A stretch of 64,000 nt of DNA from Candidatus Villigracilis saccharophilus (GTDB lineage Bacteria > Chloroflexota > Anaerolineae > Anaerolineales > Villigracilaceae). The notes beneath the pieces are model-generated. The model was not told the origin of the DNA and searched no databases. It was given only the letters and a program-made list of their open reading frames with translations. The stretch covers positions 29,574 to 93,573 of the forward strand of contig JADJNA010000056.1 of NCBI GenBank assembly GCA_016709305.1, in the 5' to 3' direction. Positions 8,776 through 18,165 of this stretch are shown piece after piece. Positions within the stretch are counted from its first letter, which is position 1. Each line of letters starts with the position of its first letter. Both the position numbers and the translations under genes were made by a program.

Positions 8776-9258
8776 TTACTCTTTTTCAGGTTTGACCGCC
8801 AGCAGGGTTAGATTTTTTCCCAGTTCGCGCAGTTCTGCTTCATCCTTGAATTTCATCCCCGCCATCGCCATTACAGAGCGGGTATAGGCGGGCTTGCTCC
8901 GATAGAATTGAACGAGCATTTCGCTTGCGCCTTCGGTGGTAAGCGCGCCTGCGCGCGCCTTGAATTTTCTGCGTCCGACCTTTGCCTCGAACATTGGATT
9001 GGCTTGAATGTTTTTATACCAGTCGGCGCGCGCGCCATAGGCGGCTTCGATGTAATAAGTGTCGGAGGCTTTGTCGTAATCCATCACGTCAACCATCGAG
9101 TCGTAGCGCTTGCCTGATTTGCGCCCAATGTGGGTGATGAGCATCCATTGCGCGCCGATCAAACGCTCCCAGCCGCCGAGTCCCATTTTGTGAAGCCAGA
9201 CTGGAACTTTGAAGAAAAATTTTTGCAATTGACCAGGCCGTTTGTCAAAGGCACTCAT
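8776..9258 (-). CDS. deazaflavin (F420)-dependent nitroreductase/quinone reductase, Ddn family
   Basis: 160 aa. The core WMLITHIGRKSGKRYDSMVDVMDY followed by YYIEAAYGARADWYKNIQANP matches the Ddn (DUF385) split-barrel family, in which the THxGRKSG and DWxxNxxANP stretches bind F420. Members reduce quinones, nitro compounds or other acceptors with F420H2; some may use flavin instead. No F420 biosynthesis gene is in this window. It lies between a saccharopine-dehydrogenase-like gene and an ICMT-like gene with gaps of 6 and 3 nt, so co-transcription is very likely. Confidence 0.83.
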   Translation of the reverse strand: MSAFDKRPGQLQKFFFKVPVWLHKMGLGGWERLIGAQWMLITHIGRKSGKRYDSMVDVMDYDKASDTYYIEAAYGARADWYKNIQANPMFEAKVGRRKFKARAGALTTEGASEMLVQFYRSKPAYTRSVMAMAGMKFKDEAELRELGKNLTLLAVKPEKE

Positions 9259-9261
9259 GGA

Positions 9262-10029
9262 TTATCCTCCTGTAAGTAGAAACTTGAAGAATTTTCCCAG
9301 ATCACGCAAGCGCGGCCAAAATGCTGGGATCCGTTTACGGTAATCAGCGTAAGATTGGCCGAAGCGTTCGATCAATTCCTTTTCTTCCACGAGATGGATC
9401 CAGCCAGTGAGTCCGAGCGGCACGAAAATGGAGAAAATGATGGAGTTCGCATTCCCGTTCAAGAGCGCAAGCCCCATCCAAACGCGGATCGCACTGGCGT
9501 AGATCGGATGGCGCAGAATACTGTAAATGCTTGAGTCAACAATGCGGCCTTCCTCGGGGTAATAAACATATAAAAGCGTGAGATTGTCCACACCAAATGT
9601 CTGGACACTGCGAACCCACAATAGTGCGCCAATGCAGACCATGAACCAGCCAAGGGCAAGAAAGACAATTGTCCACCAGCCGATGGGCACGAAGGGACCA
9701 TTCATGTAGCCAGCGTGTGCGACGGCCCCGAAGATAAGTCCCAGCCCGGGCATGGCGTAATGAGCAAAGGCATTGCGGTAGGCAAGTTCTTTATATTTTT
9801 CTTTGTATGCTTGTTTGCGGGAGAAGAAGAAACTTAGGAGAAGAAATCCCAGCGAACTGATGATGATCTCGCTGTCGATGCTCCAGGTGGGGATATTGTC
9901 TGTGAGGATGAAATAAACATTAACCAGTGTGAACAAGCCTAATGCGTAAAGAGTAATTCGTAATTTTCCGCCCGTTGAATTTAATTCAGGAACATGTTTT
10001 GCGAGTGAGTCCATGCCTTTGATGTTCAT
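9262..10029 (-). CDS. isoprenylcysteine carboxyl methyltransferase (ICMT)-like membrane methyltransferase
   Basis: The start at 10029 has AAGGA nine bases upstream; an ATG at 10038 is possible. About six TM helices. The C-terminal half holds GRIVDSSIYSILRHPIYAS and EEKELIERFGQSYADYRKRIPAFWP, the RHPxY and EE...F...Y..Y..R..P signatures of the ICMT/PEMT superfamily, which binds SAM at the membrane. Bacterial members methylate lipids or other membrane-soluble acceptors; the substrate is unknown. A TATAAT lies at 10053-10058 on the minus strand, so this is probably the first gene of the 7663-10029 operon. Confidence 0.83.
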   Translation of the reverse strand: MNIKGMDSLAKHVPELNSTGGKLRITLYALGLFTLVNVYFILTDNIPTWSIDSEIIISSLGFLLLSFFFSRKQAYKEKYKELAYRNAFAHYAMPGLGLIFGAVAHAGYMNGPFVPIGWWTIVFLALGWFMVCIGALLWVRSVQTFGVDNLTLLYVYYPEEGRIVDSSIYSILRHPIYASAIRVWMGLALLNGNANSIIFSIFVPLGLTGWIHLVEEKELIERFGQSYADYRKRIPAFWPRLRDLGKFFKFLLTGG

Positions 10030-10052
10030 GGTGACCATCCTTTGGTGTTGTG

Positions 10053-10058
10053 ATTATA
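10053..10058 (-). promoter_or_regulatory. -10 element ahead of the ICMT-like gene
   Basis: The minus strand reads GCGAGGAGTATAAT, 24 bases before the ATG at 10029. No convincing -35. It overlaps the region just downstream of the CYTH gene's stop. Confidence 0.4.
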
Positions 10059-10067
10059 CTCCTCGCA

Positions 10068-10676
10068 TTAATCTGCCGCGACAATACCCATGTCCGTTGT
10101 TTTTATTGTTACCCCTTCAAGGTTCTCAAAACTTAATTTAGAAACATCCAATCCATATTTTCCCGCCACGCGTTCGAATAAAGCATGATAACCAGCTTTG
10201 ACCATCGCATCCCAGTTTAAACCGAGCAAGTCCGCGATGCTGTGTATTGATTCCACATTTTCCCCTTCGATCTCAATAAAACTTCCATAAGGCAGTTCGT
10301 CCAGCATGATGTGGGTATCGTTTAATTCATAGGTTGTGCGGAATTTTTCATAGAATACAACAACCTGAAAACCGATGGCTTCGAGAAATTGTTTTGCGCT
10401 GTCAAAATCACCCACCTCAAATTCGATTTCCTGACGGCTGAGGATGCCGCCTTCTTTTTCCATGCTCGGACCTTTGAATGTGAAGCGAGCTATAGCATCC
10501 TGCCTCAACCGAAGAACACGAAAGCTGTTTCTTAGCTCGCCATCTGGCCTGTCGAAGCGCAGGTTGACTTCATGCACACGCGGTTGAATCAATTGCGCCT
10601 TCAATTCCAGAAGGCGCAATTCGATCTTTCTTAAATTTTGTACATGGAACTTGGCTTCGATTTCCTGCCCGTTCAT
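10068..10676 (-). CDS. CYTH-domain protein (class IV adenylate cyclase / thiamine triphosphatase-like)
   Basis: 202 aa. The opening QEIEAKFHV is the ExExK signature of CYTH enzymes, and the barrel strands carry the alternating charged residues expected (LRFDRPDG, FRVLRLRQD, FTFKGPS, RQEIEFEV, FIEIEGE). CYTH proteins bind triphosphates with metal and act as adenylate cyclases, ThTPases or triphosphatases; which one cannot be told. It shares one base with the stop of the biotin carrier gene (TAATG), so it is translationally coupled to the acyl-CoA carboxylase genes, an unusual pairing. Confidence 0.85.
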   Translation of the reverse strand: MNGQEIEAKFHVQNLRKIELRLLELKAQLIQPRVHEVNLRFDRPDGELRNSFRVLRLRQDAIARFTFKGPSMEKEGGILSRQEIEFEVGDFDSAKQFLEAIGFQVVVFYEKFRTTYELNDTHIMLDELPYGSFIEIEGENVESIHSIADLLGLNWDAMVKAGYHALFERVAGKYGLDVSKLSFENLEGVTIKTTDMGIVAAD

Positions 10677-11173
10677 TAATGCACGCTCAATAAAGTCTGC
10701 TTTTGTTCCACACTCTCGCCAGCTTTTACGCGGACCTTTCCAATTACACCGTCCCGCGGCGCTTTCAGTTCATTTTGCATTTTCATGGATTCCAGGATTA
10801 GCATGACCTGTCCTTTCTTCACTTGCTCGCCTTCTGAGATCATGACTGCCACAACCAGCCCGGGCATGGGCGCTTTTAGATGGAATTCGCCGCCCTCTGC
10901 AATACCTCCGCCGGCGGCAGCTCTTAACCTCTTTTCACGTTCATCTTCTATCTTGACCTGATACTGCTGTCCGCGGATAAGCACTTCCCAATCTTCATCG
11001 CCCTGATAAACATAAGACTCGTAGGATTTTCCGTCCGCGATCAAAGAGAAGACTGGCTGCCCGCTTACCGCCTTAAAATCAACTTGCAGCAATCGGTCGC
11101 CGATGCGGATGTGATTTTCATCCACGACCTCGATCTCAAATTCTTTATTATCAATGGTTGTAATATATTTCAT
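10676..11173 (-). CDS. biotin carboxyl carrier protein of an acyl-CoA carboxylase
   Basis: 165 aa with GAGGAT upstream of the ATG. The C-terminal 70 residues are a biotinyl domain: APMPGLVVAV, then LILESMKMQNEL with the biotinylated Lys at 131, then APRDGVIGKV and GESVEQKQTLL. The N-terminal 85 residues form a beta-rich domain like those preceding the biotinyl domain in acetyl/propionyl-CoA carboxylase alpha chains. It carries CO2 between the biotin carboxylase (11260-12768) and the carboxyltransferase (12846-14393) encoded just upstream. In this organism the alpha chain is split into two proteins. Confidence 0.9.
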   Translation of the reverse strand: MKYITTIDNKEFEIEVVDENHIRIGDRLLQVDFKAVSGQPVFSLIADGKSYESYVYQGDEDWEVLIRGQQYQVKIEDEREKRLRAAAGGGIAEGGEFHLKAPMPGLVVAVMISEGEQVKKGQVMLILESMKMQNELKAPRDGVIGKVRVKAGESVEQKQTLLSVH

Positions 11174-11259
11174 ACTTTATCCTCAATCACCAGTTGTAAA
11201 TCGGGCGCGCCCTAGAGACGACCGCCACAATAATCGTAAATCGTCAATCGAAAATGGTT

Positions 11260-12768
11260 CTACCGATGCATTCGTTCCCATCTGCCGACCCATTTCCAGT
11301 TGGATGTGTCTCTTTCATTACGGCGAACCCGTTGTGCGGATAATTCACTTTGGTGATGCGCGACGAGTGTCGCAAGAATGGCCGCGATCTCAGCGTTTGT
11401 GGCGCGTGATTCAATTGCATCATCCATCGAGAAGCGTTCCTCCACAAAGCGTGTGTCGAATTGTCCGCCCATGAAACGATGTGAATCCATCAATGTCTGG
11501 TGGAAGGGGATATTGGTACGCACGCCGACGATGCGGTATTCTTCCAGCGCGCGCCGCATGCGCAGGATGGCTTGTCCGCGTGTTTCGCCCCAAACGATCA
11601 GTTTTGCGATCATCGGATCGTAGAATGGAGTGATCTCAAAGCCGGGATACACACCAGTGTCAATGCGCACGCCAGGCCCCGTGGGCAGGATGCTATGCGT
11701 AATTTGTCCAGTAGACGGCATAAAACCATTGAAGGGATCTTCCGCGTTGATGCGGCATTCGATCGCGTGGCCATTGAACTTGATCTGGTCTTGTGTATAA
11801 CTCAACTGCCTGCCGCGCGCGATGCGTAATTGCTCCGCAACGATATCCACACCTGTTACCATCTCAGTGATCGGATGTTCGACTTGCAGGCGCGTGTTCA
11901 TTTCAAGGAAGTAAAAATTACGTTCCTTGTCAACTAAGAACTCGATCGTGCCGGCGTTGACATAATCCACGGCCTGTGCGGATTTGACCGCGATGGTTCC
12001 CATTTTCTCGCGCAAGTCTTCATCCAGAAATGAGGATGGCGATTCTTCCAGCAATTTTTGATGGCGGCGTTGGATGGAACATTCACGTTCGCCTAAATGG
12101 ATTACGTTCCCAAACGAGTCTGCCATGATCTGGAATTCGATGTGGCGCGCGCCCTCGATCAATTTTTCCAAATAGACATTGCCGTCGCCAAAGGAAGATT
12201 CCGCCTCGCGTCTCGCGGATGCAAGCAGGGTCGGCATTTCCTCCAGGCTTTTTACTTCCCTCATGCCTTTTCCGCCCCCGCCCGCAGTGGCTTTGATCAG
12301 CAAAGGGAATCCGATCGTCGGAGCGATTTGAAGCAGATCGTCATTTGTCATGTTCCCGACAGCTTCCGTGCCAGGCACAACAGGGATACCTGCTTTGATG
12401 ACAGTGGCGCGTGCTTCTGCTTTATCGCCCATCGCCGCGATGGACGAAGGCTTGGGACCAATGAAGGTGATGCCAAATTCCGCGCATTTTGCTGCGAAAT
12501 CTTCACGTTCCGCCAAAAAACCATATCCCGGGTGGATCGCGTTCGCGCCTGATTTTTTGGCAACTTCAAAGATCTTGTCTGCGCGCAGGTAGGATTCTCT
12601 CGACGGCGCAGGTCCGAGCAGGTAAGCCTCATCCGCATAACGGACATGCAGCGCGTTGCGGTCTGCTTCTGAAAATACAGCTACTGTTTCAATGCCAAGT
12701 TCGCGGCAGGCACGAATAATGCGGACTGCGATCTCACCACGATTTGCTACCAATACTTTATTGAACAT
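11260..12768 (-). CDS. accC: biotin carboxylase subunit of acyl-CoA carboxylase
   Basis: 502 aa. The protein opens MFNKVLVANRGEIAVRIIRAC. It carries the ATP-grasp glycine loop (KATAGGGGKGM), HIEFQIMAD, ERECSIQRRHQK, and the active-site FLEMNTRLQVEHPITEMVTG with the Glu-Asn-Arg set, followed by GHAIECRINAED. It carboxylates biotin using ATP and bicarbonate. At about 500 aa it is slightly longer than AccC (about 450) because of an extended C-terminus, as in propionyl-CoA carboxylase-type complexes. It lies 86 nt upstream of the carrier gene and 77 nt after the carboxyltransferase, with a hairpin repeat in that gap. Confidence 0.93.
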   Translation of the reverse strand: MFNKVLVANRGEIAVRIIRACRELGIETVAVFSEADRNALHVRYADEAYLLGPAPSRESYLRADKIFEVAKKSGANAIHPGYGFLAEREDFAAKCAEFGITFIGPKPSSIAAMGDKAEARATVIKAGIPVVPGTEAVGNMTNDDLLQIAPTIGFPLLIKATAGGGGKGMREVKSLEEMPTLLASARREAESSFGDGNVYLEKLIEGARHIEFQIMADSFGNVIHLGERECSIQRRHQKLLEESPSSFLDEDLREKMGTIAVKSAQAVDYVNAGTIEFLVDKERNFYFLEMNTRLQVEHPITEMVTGVDIVAEQLRIARGRQLSYTQDQIKFNGHAIECRINAEDPFNGFMPSTGQITHSILPTGPGVRIDTGVYPGFEITPFYDPMIAKLIVWGETRGQAILRMRRALEEYRIVGVRTNIPFHQTLMDSHRFMGGQFDTRFVEERFSMDDAIESRATNAEIAAILATLVAHHQSELSAQRVRRNERDTSNWKWVGRWERMHR

Positions 12769-12790
12769 ATATGCTCCGCATGTGTCAAAA

Positions 12791-12830
12791 GTGTCATGTG
12801 TCAGGTGTCAACTTACCTGATACGTGACAC
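12791..12830. repeat. intercistronic inverted repeat
   Basis: GTGTCATGTGTCAGGT pairs with ACCTGATACGTGACAC (14 of 16 positions) across an 8-base loop, between the carboxyltransferase and biotin carboxylase genes. Flanking AAGTGTTTCAGTGTCA-like sequence hints at a longer dispersed element. It could reduce read-through or stabilise the upstream message. Confidence 0.55.
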
Positions 12831-12845
12831 TGAAACACTTGATAC

Positions 12846-14393
12846 TTATAGTGGAATATTTCCGTGCTTCTTGGCAGGATTCGCGTCACGTTTGTTGGAC
12901 AACATTTCCAGCGCATTGATCAGGCGCGGACGGGTTTCCTTTGGTTCGATGACATCGTCAATATATCCGCGCTGAGCCGCCACGTATGGATTTGCGAATT
13001 TTTCCTTGTAATCTGCAACCAGTTCCGCTTTCTTTGCAATGGGGTCACTGGCCTTATCCAATTCCTTGCGGAAAATAATATTGACCGCGCCATCTGGCCC
13101 CATGACTGCGATCTCAGCCGTCGGCCAGGCGAGGTTCACGTCACTGCGAATATGTTTGGATGACATCACGCAATATGCTCCGCCATAGGCTTTGCGGGTG
13201 ATAACTGTTAATTTGGGCACCGTCGCTTCACAGAACGCGTACAGCAATTTCGCACCAGAGCGGATGATGCCATGATGTTCCTGAAAAGTACCGGGCAGGA
13301 AGCCGGGCACATCTTCAAAAGTGATAATCGGGATATTGAATGCATCACAGAAGCGCACAAAGCGCGCAGCTTTTTCACTCGCGTCAATATCCAGAACGCC
13401 TGCCAGGACGGCGGGTTGATTTGCGACGATGCCAACCGAATGTCCGCCCAGCCGTGCAAAACCGACCACGATATTCTGGGCATAGTTCTCATGGATTTCG
13501 TAGAACTGGCCGTTATCCATGATCTTGCTGATCACCTCTTTAATGTCATACGGTTTATTGGCGTCATCTGGAATGATGTTGTTGAGTTCTTCATCCATCC
13601 GCAGCGGATCATCACTTTGAACGAAAGGCGCATCCTCCATATTGTTCTGCGGCAGGTAGCCGAGCAGTTTGCGAATTAAATATAGCGTATCCGCTTCACT
13701 GTCGGCGGCAACGTGGCAGACGCCTGATTTTTCCGAATGAACGCTGGCTCCGCCCAATTCTTCCTGGGTTACTTCTTCGTGGGTAACTGCTTTTACTACA
13801 TCAGGTCCCGTAACGAACATATAGGATGTGTCACGGGTCATAAAAATATAATCTGTCAACGCGGGCGAATACACCGCACCGCCGGCGCATGGTCCCATGA
13901 TCGCGGAAATTTGTGGGATGACTCCCGAAGCCATTGTGTTGCGCAGGAAAATATCCGAATATCCGGCCAGGGCCACAACCCCTTCCTGAATACGCGCGCC
14001 GCCCGAATCGTTCAGGCCAATAATGGGCGCGCCGTTCTTCATCGCCATATCCATAATCTTGCAGATTTTTTCGGCGTGCACTTCACCAAGGCTTCCGCCA
14101 AACACAGTGAAATCCTGCGAGAACACGTACACGAGGCGGCCTTCAATTGTGCCCCAGCCAGTCACCACAGAGTCGCCCATATATTTTTGTTTATCAAGAT
14201 CGAAATCGTACGTGCGATGGACCACGAACGGGTCAACTTCGCGGAAAGAGCCTTTGTCCAAAAGCAGGTCAAGGCGCTCCCGCGCGGTCAGACGACCTTT
14301 TTTATGCTGGGTGTCAATGCGGGCCTGCCCGCCGCCCAGGAGTGATTCAGCTTTAAGATTATTCAGATTTTGGATTTTCGTGGTTTTATTCAT
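12846..14393 (-). CDS. pccB: acyl-CoA carboxylase carboxyltransferase (propionyl-CoA carboxylase beta-type)
   Basis: 515 aa. The N-domain has KGRLTARERLDLLLDKGSF, VYVFSQDFTVFGGSLGEVHA and GLNDSGGARIQEGV (acyl-CoA oxyanion loop); the C-domain has PGFLPGTFQEHHGIIRSGAKLLYAF and AYGGAYCVMSSK. This is the PccB/MmdA-type carboxyltransferase that moves CO2 from biotin to an acyl-CoA. The separate biotin carboxylase and biotin carrier encoded next fit a carboxylase rather than a sodium-pump decarboxylase. Propionyl-CoA is the likeliest substrate, acetyl-CoA possible. Its ATG overlaps the stop of a small membrane protein gene by 8 bases. Confidence 0.92.
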   Translation of the reverse strand: MNKTTKIQNLNNLKAESLLGGGQARIDTQHKKGRLTARERLDLLLDKGSFREVDPFVVHRTYDFDLDKQKYMGDSVVTGWGTIEGRLVYVFSQDFTVFGGSLGEVHAEKICKIMDMAMKNGAPIIGLNDSGGARIQEGVVALAGYSDIFLRNTMASGVIPQISAIMGPCAGGAVYSPALTDYIFMTRDTSYMFVTGPDVVKAVTHEEVTQEELGGASVHSEKSGVCHVAADSEADTLYLIRKLLGYLPQNNMEDAPFVQSDDPLRMDEELNNIIPDDANKPYDIKEVISKIMDNGQFYEIHENYAQNIVVGFARLGGHSVGIVANQPAVLAGVLDIDASEKAARFVRFCDAFNIPIITFEDVPGFLPGTFQEHHGIIRSGAKLLYAFCEATVPKLTVITRKAYGGAYCVMSSKHIRSDVNLAWPTAEIAVMGPDGAVNIIFRKELDKASDPIAKKAELVADYKEKFANPYVAAQRGYIDDVIEPKETRPRLINALEMLSNKRDANPAKKHGNIPL

Positions 14394-14775
14394 ACGCCTC
14401 TCTCGACAATAATTTTGTTGTGAACAGAATGAAGATAAGCAGAACCAGATTTACTATAACAGCGAACGGCCAATTTGGATGCGGCTTTTGCCAGATGAGC
14501 CGCTCGCTCCAATACCAGACGGTGTAGCCTGCTGTTGCCCCGAAGAGCAGTTTCGCCGCCCATGCTTTTTTCTTCCAGATACTCCACAAAAGAAGTACGC
14601 CCAAGGCTGTCCATAATGAGCCGCTTGTGGTTGTAATTGCGGCTGCAGGTTGTGCGGAAAATTCATTTAGCGCCTCGCGCCATGTGATGGATGTCCAGAC
14701 CCGGATGAGATTCCATATTGTTAGGGTTAACACCAGCCATAGCGCGAGGGTTACTCGAAAGGAACGGTTTTTCAT
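14386..14775 (-). CDS. small four-helix membrane protein coupled to pccB
   Basis: 129 aa from the ATG at 14775 (MKNRSFRVTLALWLVLTL). Hydrophobic segments are seen near 8-26, 53-66, 70-88 and 104-122. The last codons overlap the pccB start by 8 nt (ATGAATAA), so translation of the two is coupled. I do not recognise the family. The context suggests either a chance operon partner or an accessory of the carboxylase; nothing in the sequence decides. Confidence 0.68.
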   Translation of the reverse strand: MKNRSFRVTLALWLVLTLTIWNLIRVWTSITWREALNEFSAQPAAAITTTSGSLWTALGVLLLWSIWKKKAWAAKLLFGATAGYTVWYWSERLIWQKPHPNWPFAVIVNLVLLIFILFTTKLLSREAYE

Positions 14776-14915
14776 GGCATGCCATTGATTGTAAAATTTG
14801 AAGGTGCGGAAACGGCTGATTGTGGAGAGGCAGACCTGTAGTCGATGTTGGAGGCGTTGCACGAGAGAAAGTCAACCACCGGAAATGTCAAAATTTCTGT
14901 TCGCAATTTCATCTC

Positions 14916-16994
14916 CTAATATTTTGGCTCTTTCAAAAGATACAGCAATCCTTTACCACCGTAGACATTGTACTTTTCAAGATAGCGCTCGAATTGGCCA
15001 AAATAAGGCGGCATCGAAAGCAGTTGCGCGTTGGCAAAGATGATGGTGACACCGTGCTCGCTCAGGTATTGAGGCGCCTGCCGGTTTTGTAGTGCGTGAA
15101 AATAATCATTGCTGTTGATCAAGCCGTCCATATTGACGATGGTGCGGTCTTTTATATAGTAACCAACATTTCCACCGCCTGTCATGCCGATAATATCACC
15201 CGGCTGGGTGTTTTCTTCCAGGAATGGCAGGACTTCTATATAAGGTCTTTCCGGAGGAAAGTAGTTGTATCTCATGACTGTGGTGACATAACTGCCTAAG
15301 CCATACGCAAAATATATGCCGATCAGGACAGCGGAAGCTTCCAGTGAGAATCGCAGGGGTTTAAATTTTTGCAGCGGGTGGATCGCCAGGTCGATAAACA
15401 AACTGCCAGCCATTGTTACGAATATCATTTGACTGATCCAATACCATTCCTTTGCGCCGCCGTATGCGGTGGTTGTGTAGGAAAGGATCAGGATCGCGCA
15501 GCCTGCAGCGAGTGGAATGAGAGCCATATTTGTAATTTTTTCTAAAGCCCGGCGGATATTCATGGCGGCAAGAATGACCACCAGTATGACGATGACCGCC
15601 ATGACCATATAATATCGTTCGTCTGTGGTGTCGCTGCCGGGATAAAGGGGATAGATCTTTTTTGCGATCCATAGCGCGACATTGGAAAATGGTTGCCAGG
15701 CATCGAAGGCATTTTGAAAGCCGATCCCCAAAAATGTGGTCCAGTTATGTGCAGGTCGTTCGTATACCGTGTTTGGCAGGGAACCCCACCAACGCTTGAT
15801 CTGCCCGCTGACGGGGCTGGATGTTCCAAAGATGAACTTATTTAATGACATGTATACCGCGAGCGCGCCGCTGATGATTCCAAAATATACCGCTCCATCC
15901 CCCAGCCATTTTTTCCAGTTCGCCAATAAACCTGAAATTGGGGATGTTTGTTCAATCATGGGTGTTTCTTTATTTCCGATAAGGCGGGCGGTTAGTCTAA
16001 TGGCAAGCGCCAGAGTGACGCTGATACCCCAGTCAAGCAAAAAGGCCGTGCGCGGGAAGTTATTTGCAAATCCAATTTGAAGCAGGAGTAAATAAAATCC
16101 TGTCACTAAGATCGTGCCTGCGCTATTTGCAGCCAGGACCTGACTGATCGTTCTCCAAACAGAATTTGCTCTTGGATGTTGATATAAGCCAAAGAAATAA
16201 AAAGAAATGGTCTTGACCACCAGGGATATAAGTGCCGCTTCCATGGCAGATGAAGCATAAAGAATATTGTATGCTTCCAGTCCGGTGCGGATCGCCACAG
16301 AAAGCACCATGGATAGGAAAATGATCACAATATCAAGCGGCAGAAAAAAGCGAATTGGACTCCCGCGAAAGATCACCCAGATGCCGACAATTACCGCGAA
16401 AAAGACAAGGTCAAGCCGGCTGAACATCACGAGGACCGCGAGCATCCCTAGGAAAGCCAGTTGACGCGGGGGCACCGGTTTTGTGCGCCATTTTTTTTCA
16501 AATGCTGAGAGGTTCCACATTAACAACACGATCGTAAAACCTGCCAGCGCTGTTTCCAACCCAAATTCATAGACCGTGGTGTGAATGTAAAAGTTAAAAG
16601 CCCAAAAACAAGCCGCCAAAATACCCATCGCGCGCGAAAGGGAACTTGAAATTATGCGGTAGATCAGAACAGCTGTTGCAGCGTTTAATATCCCCAGGAC
16701 GATCAATAAAACACGCAGAGGCAGGATCAAGTCAAAACGGGCGAGGTAAAAAACAGGCACGCATACCAATAACCACAGCGGGTGATACCCGTTGGTCAGG
16801 TTGATGCCGTCGAAACTGATGCCGCGCCCTTCTGTGATGTTTTGGGCTACTTTAAAATAATAATAAGCATCATCCCGTGTGAACCATGCGTTGGGAAAAT
16901 TGTATGCATCTGAAAACGCTGCGTATAGATGAATACCGGTAATTGTAATGATCAGGACAATTTCAAATAGTGAAAAACGTTTAAGGAAATTCAT
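14916..16994 (-). CDS. GT-C fold membrane glycosyltransferase-like protein
   Basis: 692 aa with about 12 TM helices. The first periplasmic loop has NAWFTRDDAYYYFKVAQN (Asp41-Asp42), the acidic pair that marks the GT-C catalytic loop, followed by NGYHPLW. The C-terminal soluble part (PGDIIGMTGGGNVGYY, KDRTIVNMDGLINS) resembles the domain found behind GT39/ArnT-like proteins. Such enzymes transfer sugars from polyprenyl-phosphate donors to lipids or proteins outside the membrane. Donor and acceptor are unknown. Its 5' side is 46 nt from an alcohol dehydrogenase gene on the same strand. Confidence 0.82.
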   Translation of the reverse strand: MNFLKRFSLFEIVLIITITGIHLYAAFSDAYNFPNAWFTRDDAYYYFKVAQNITEGRGISFDGINLTNGYHPLWLLVCVPVFYLARFDLILPLRVLLIVLGILNAATAVLIYRIISSSLSRAMGILAACFWAFNFYIHTTVYEFGLETALAGFTIVLLMWNLSAFEKKWRTKPVPPRQLAFLGMLAVLVMFSRLDLVFFAVIVGIWVIFRGSPIRFFLPLDIVIIFLSMVLSVAIRTGLEAYNILYASSAMEAALISLVVKTISFYFFGLYQHPRANSVWRTISQVLAANSAGTILVTGFYLLLLQIGFANNFPRTAFLLDWGISVTLALAIRLTARLIGNKETPMIEQTSPISGLLANWKKWLGDGAVYFGIISGALAVYMSLNKFIFGTSSPVSGQIKRWWGSLPNTVYERPAHNWTTFLGIGFQNAFDAWQPFSNVALWIAKKIYPLYPGSDTTDERYYMVMAVIVILVVILAAMNIRRALEKITNMALIPLAAGCAILILSYTTTAYGGAKEWYWISQMIFVTMAGSLFIDLAIHPLQKFKPLRFSLEASAVLIGIYFAYGLGSYVTTVMRYNYFPPERPYIEVLPFLEENTQPGDIIGMTGGGNVGYYIKDRTIVNMDGLINSNDYFHALQNRQAPQYLSEHGVTIIFANAQLLSMPPYFGQFERYLEKYNVYGGKGLLYLLKEPKY

Positions 16995-17040
16995 TTTTTG
17001 TTTTGTAAATCAGCGGCACGTCAGCTGATCTGCACAATTC

Positions 17041-18072
17041 CTATGTAATATCGAGTGTGATTTTGCCAAAATTCTCACCGCGCCACAGTCTTTCTTGCGC
17101 TGCGGCAGCTTCCTGGAGCGGAAAGATCCTATCGAGGATCGGCTTGAGTTTTCCAGCGACGATCAAGTCCATTACCTCGGAGAAGTCCGCCAGCGTACTC
17201 ATGGTGGAGCCGATGATCGAAAGGTGTTTCGCAAAAATAAAGCGGTTATCTATTTCGAAACGCGGCGCGCCTGTGTTACCGACGGTCAGTAGGCGGCCCC
17301 CTTTGCGAAGGGCGCGCAAGCTCAATGGGAATGTTGTGCCGACATTATCGATCACCACGTCAACGCCGCGCTTTTCGGTTGCGCTGAAAACGGCTTTTGA
17401 CCAGTCTTCCGTTCGCGACCGGTCGATCAGGATGTCTGCGCCAAGGGATTGGGCTGCCTCAAGTTTGGATTTGTTCGATCCGATGACTATAACACGCGCG
17501 CCAAGAAATTTAGCGATCTGGATGCTGGCGGAATTCACGCCTCCGCCCGCGCCGACAATCGCCACGGTTTCACCGACGTGTACTCCGCCGCGCTTGACCA
17601 TTGAATGCCAGGCGGTTTGATACACCAGGCCGGATGCGGCTGCCGCGTGAAAATCAAGATCGCTGGGTAGTTTATAAATCTGGCGGGCGGGTAGACAGAT
17701 ATATTCCGCATATGTCCCGCGCATCGTCTCGCCAAGCAGATGCCAATCGCGGCATAAATTATCCTGACCTTGCAAGCAGAATTCGCACTTGCCGCATCCC
17801 AAATTCGCATTGATAACGACCCGATCACCAGGTTTAAGTTCGGTGATATTTTCACCAATTTGGATGACTTCCCCAGCGCCATCAGCTCCATTGATATGAG
17901 GCATCTCAAGCTTTAGTCCCGGCCAGCCATTGCGGACAAAAACATCCATGCGGTTCAAAGCAGCTGCGCGCAAGCGGATCAATACCTCGTCAGCCTTAGG
18001 CTGTGGCGTTGGAAAATCTGTATATTGAAGGACCTCAGGCCCGCCGTGCTGATGAAAAAGGATCGCTTTCAT
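17041..18072 (-). CDS. zinc-binding alcohol dehydrogenase (MDR superfamily)
   Basis: 343 aa. The N-domain has RAAALNRMDVFVRNG and the GADGAGEVIQIG stretch. A structural-zinc loop CGKCEFCLQGQDNLC carries four cysteines. The Rossmann domain has VAIVGAGGGVNSASIQIAK followed by VIGSNKSKLEAAQSLGAD. The usual catalytic-zinc Cys (GxxCHxD) is replaced by LNRMDVF, so the chemistry may be of the quinone-oxidoreductase or enoyl-reductase kind rather than a classical zinc alcohol dehydrogenase, although the structural zinc site is kept. Substrate unknown. Confidence 0.87.
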   Translation of the reverse strand: MKAILFHQHGGPEVLQYTDFPTPQPKADEVLIRLRAAALNRMDVFVRNGWPGLKLEMPHINGADGAGEVIQIGENITELKPGDRVVINANLGCGKCEFCLQGQDNLCRDWHLLGETMRGTYAEYICLPARQIYKLPSDLDFHAAAASGLVYQTAWHSMVKRGGVHVGETVAIVGAGGGVNSASIQIAKFLGARVIVIGSNKSKLEAAQSLGADILIDRSRTEDWSKAVFSATEKRGVDVVIDNVGTTFPLSLRALRKGGRLLTVGNTGAPRFEIDNRFIFAKHLSIIGSTMSTLADFSEVMDLIVAGKLKPILDRIFPLQEAAAAQERLWRGENFGKITLDIT

Positions 18073-18165
18073 GGTTTTGAAAAATTCTGTAATTTAAGCT
18101 GATGTGAGTGCAAAAAGAAGAAACGCCACATTTTAACTGTAAATGGGTGCAAATTTGGCAGAGCG

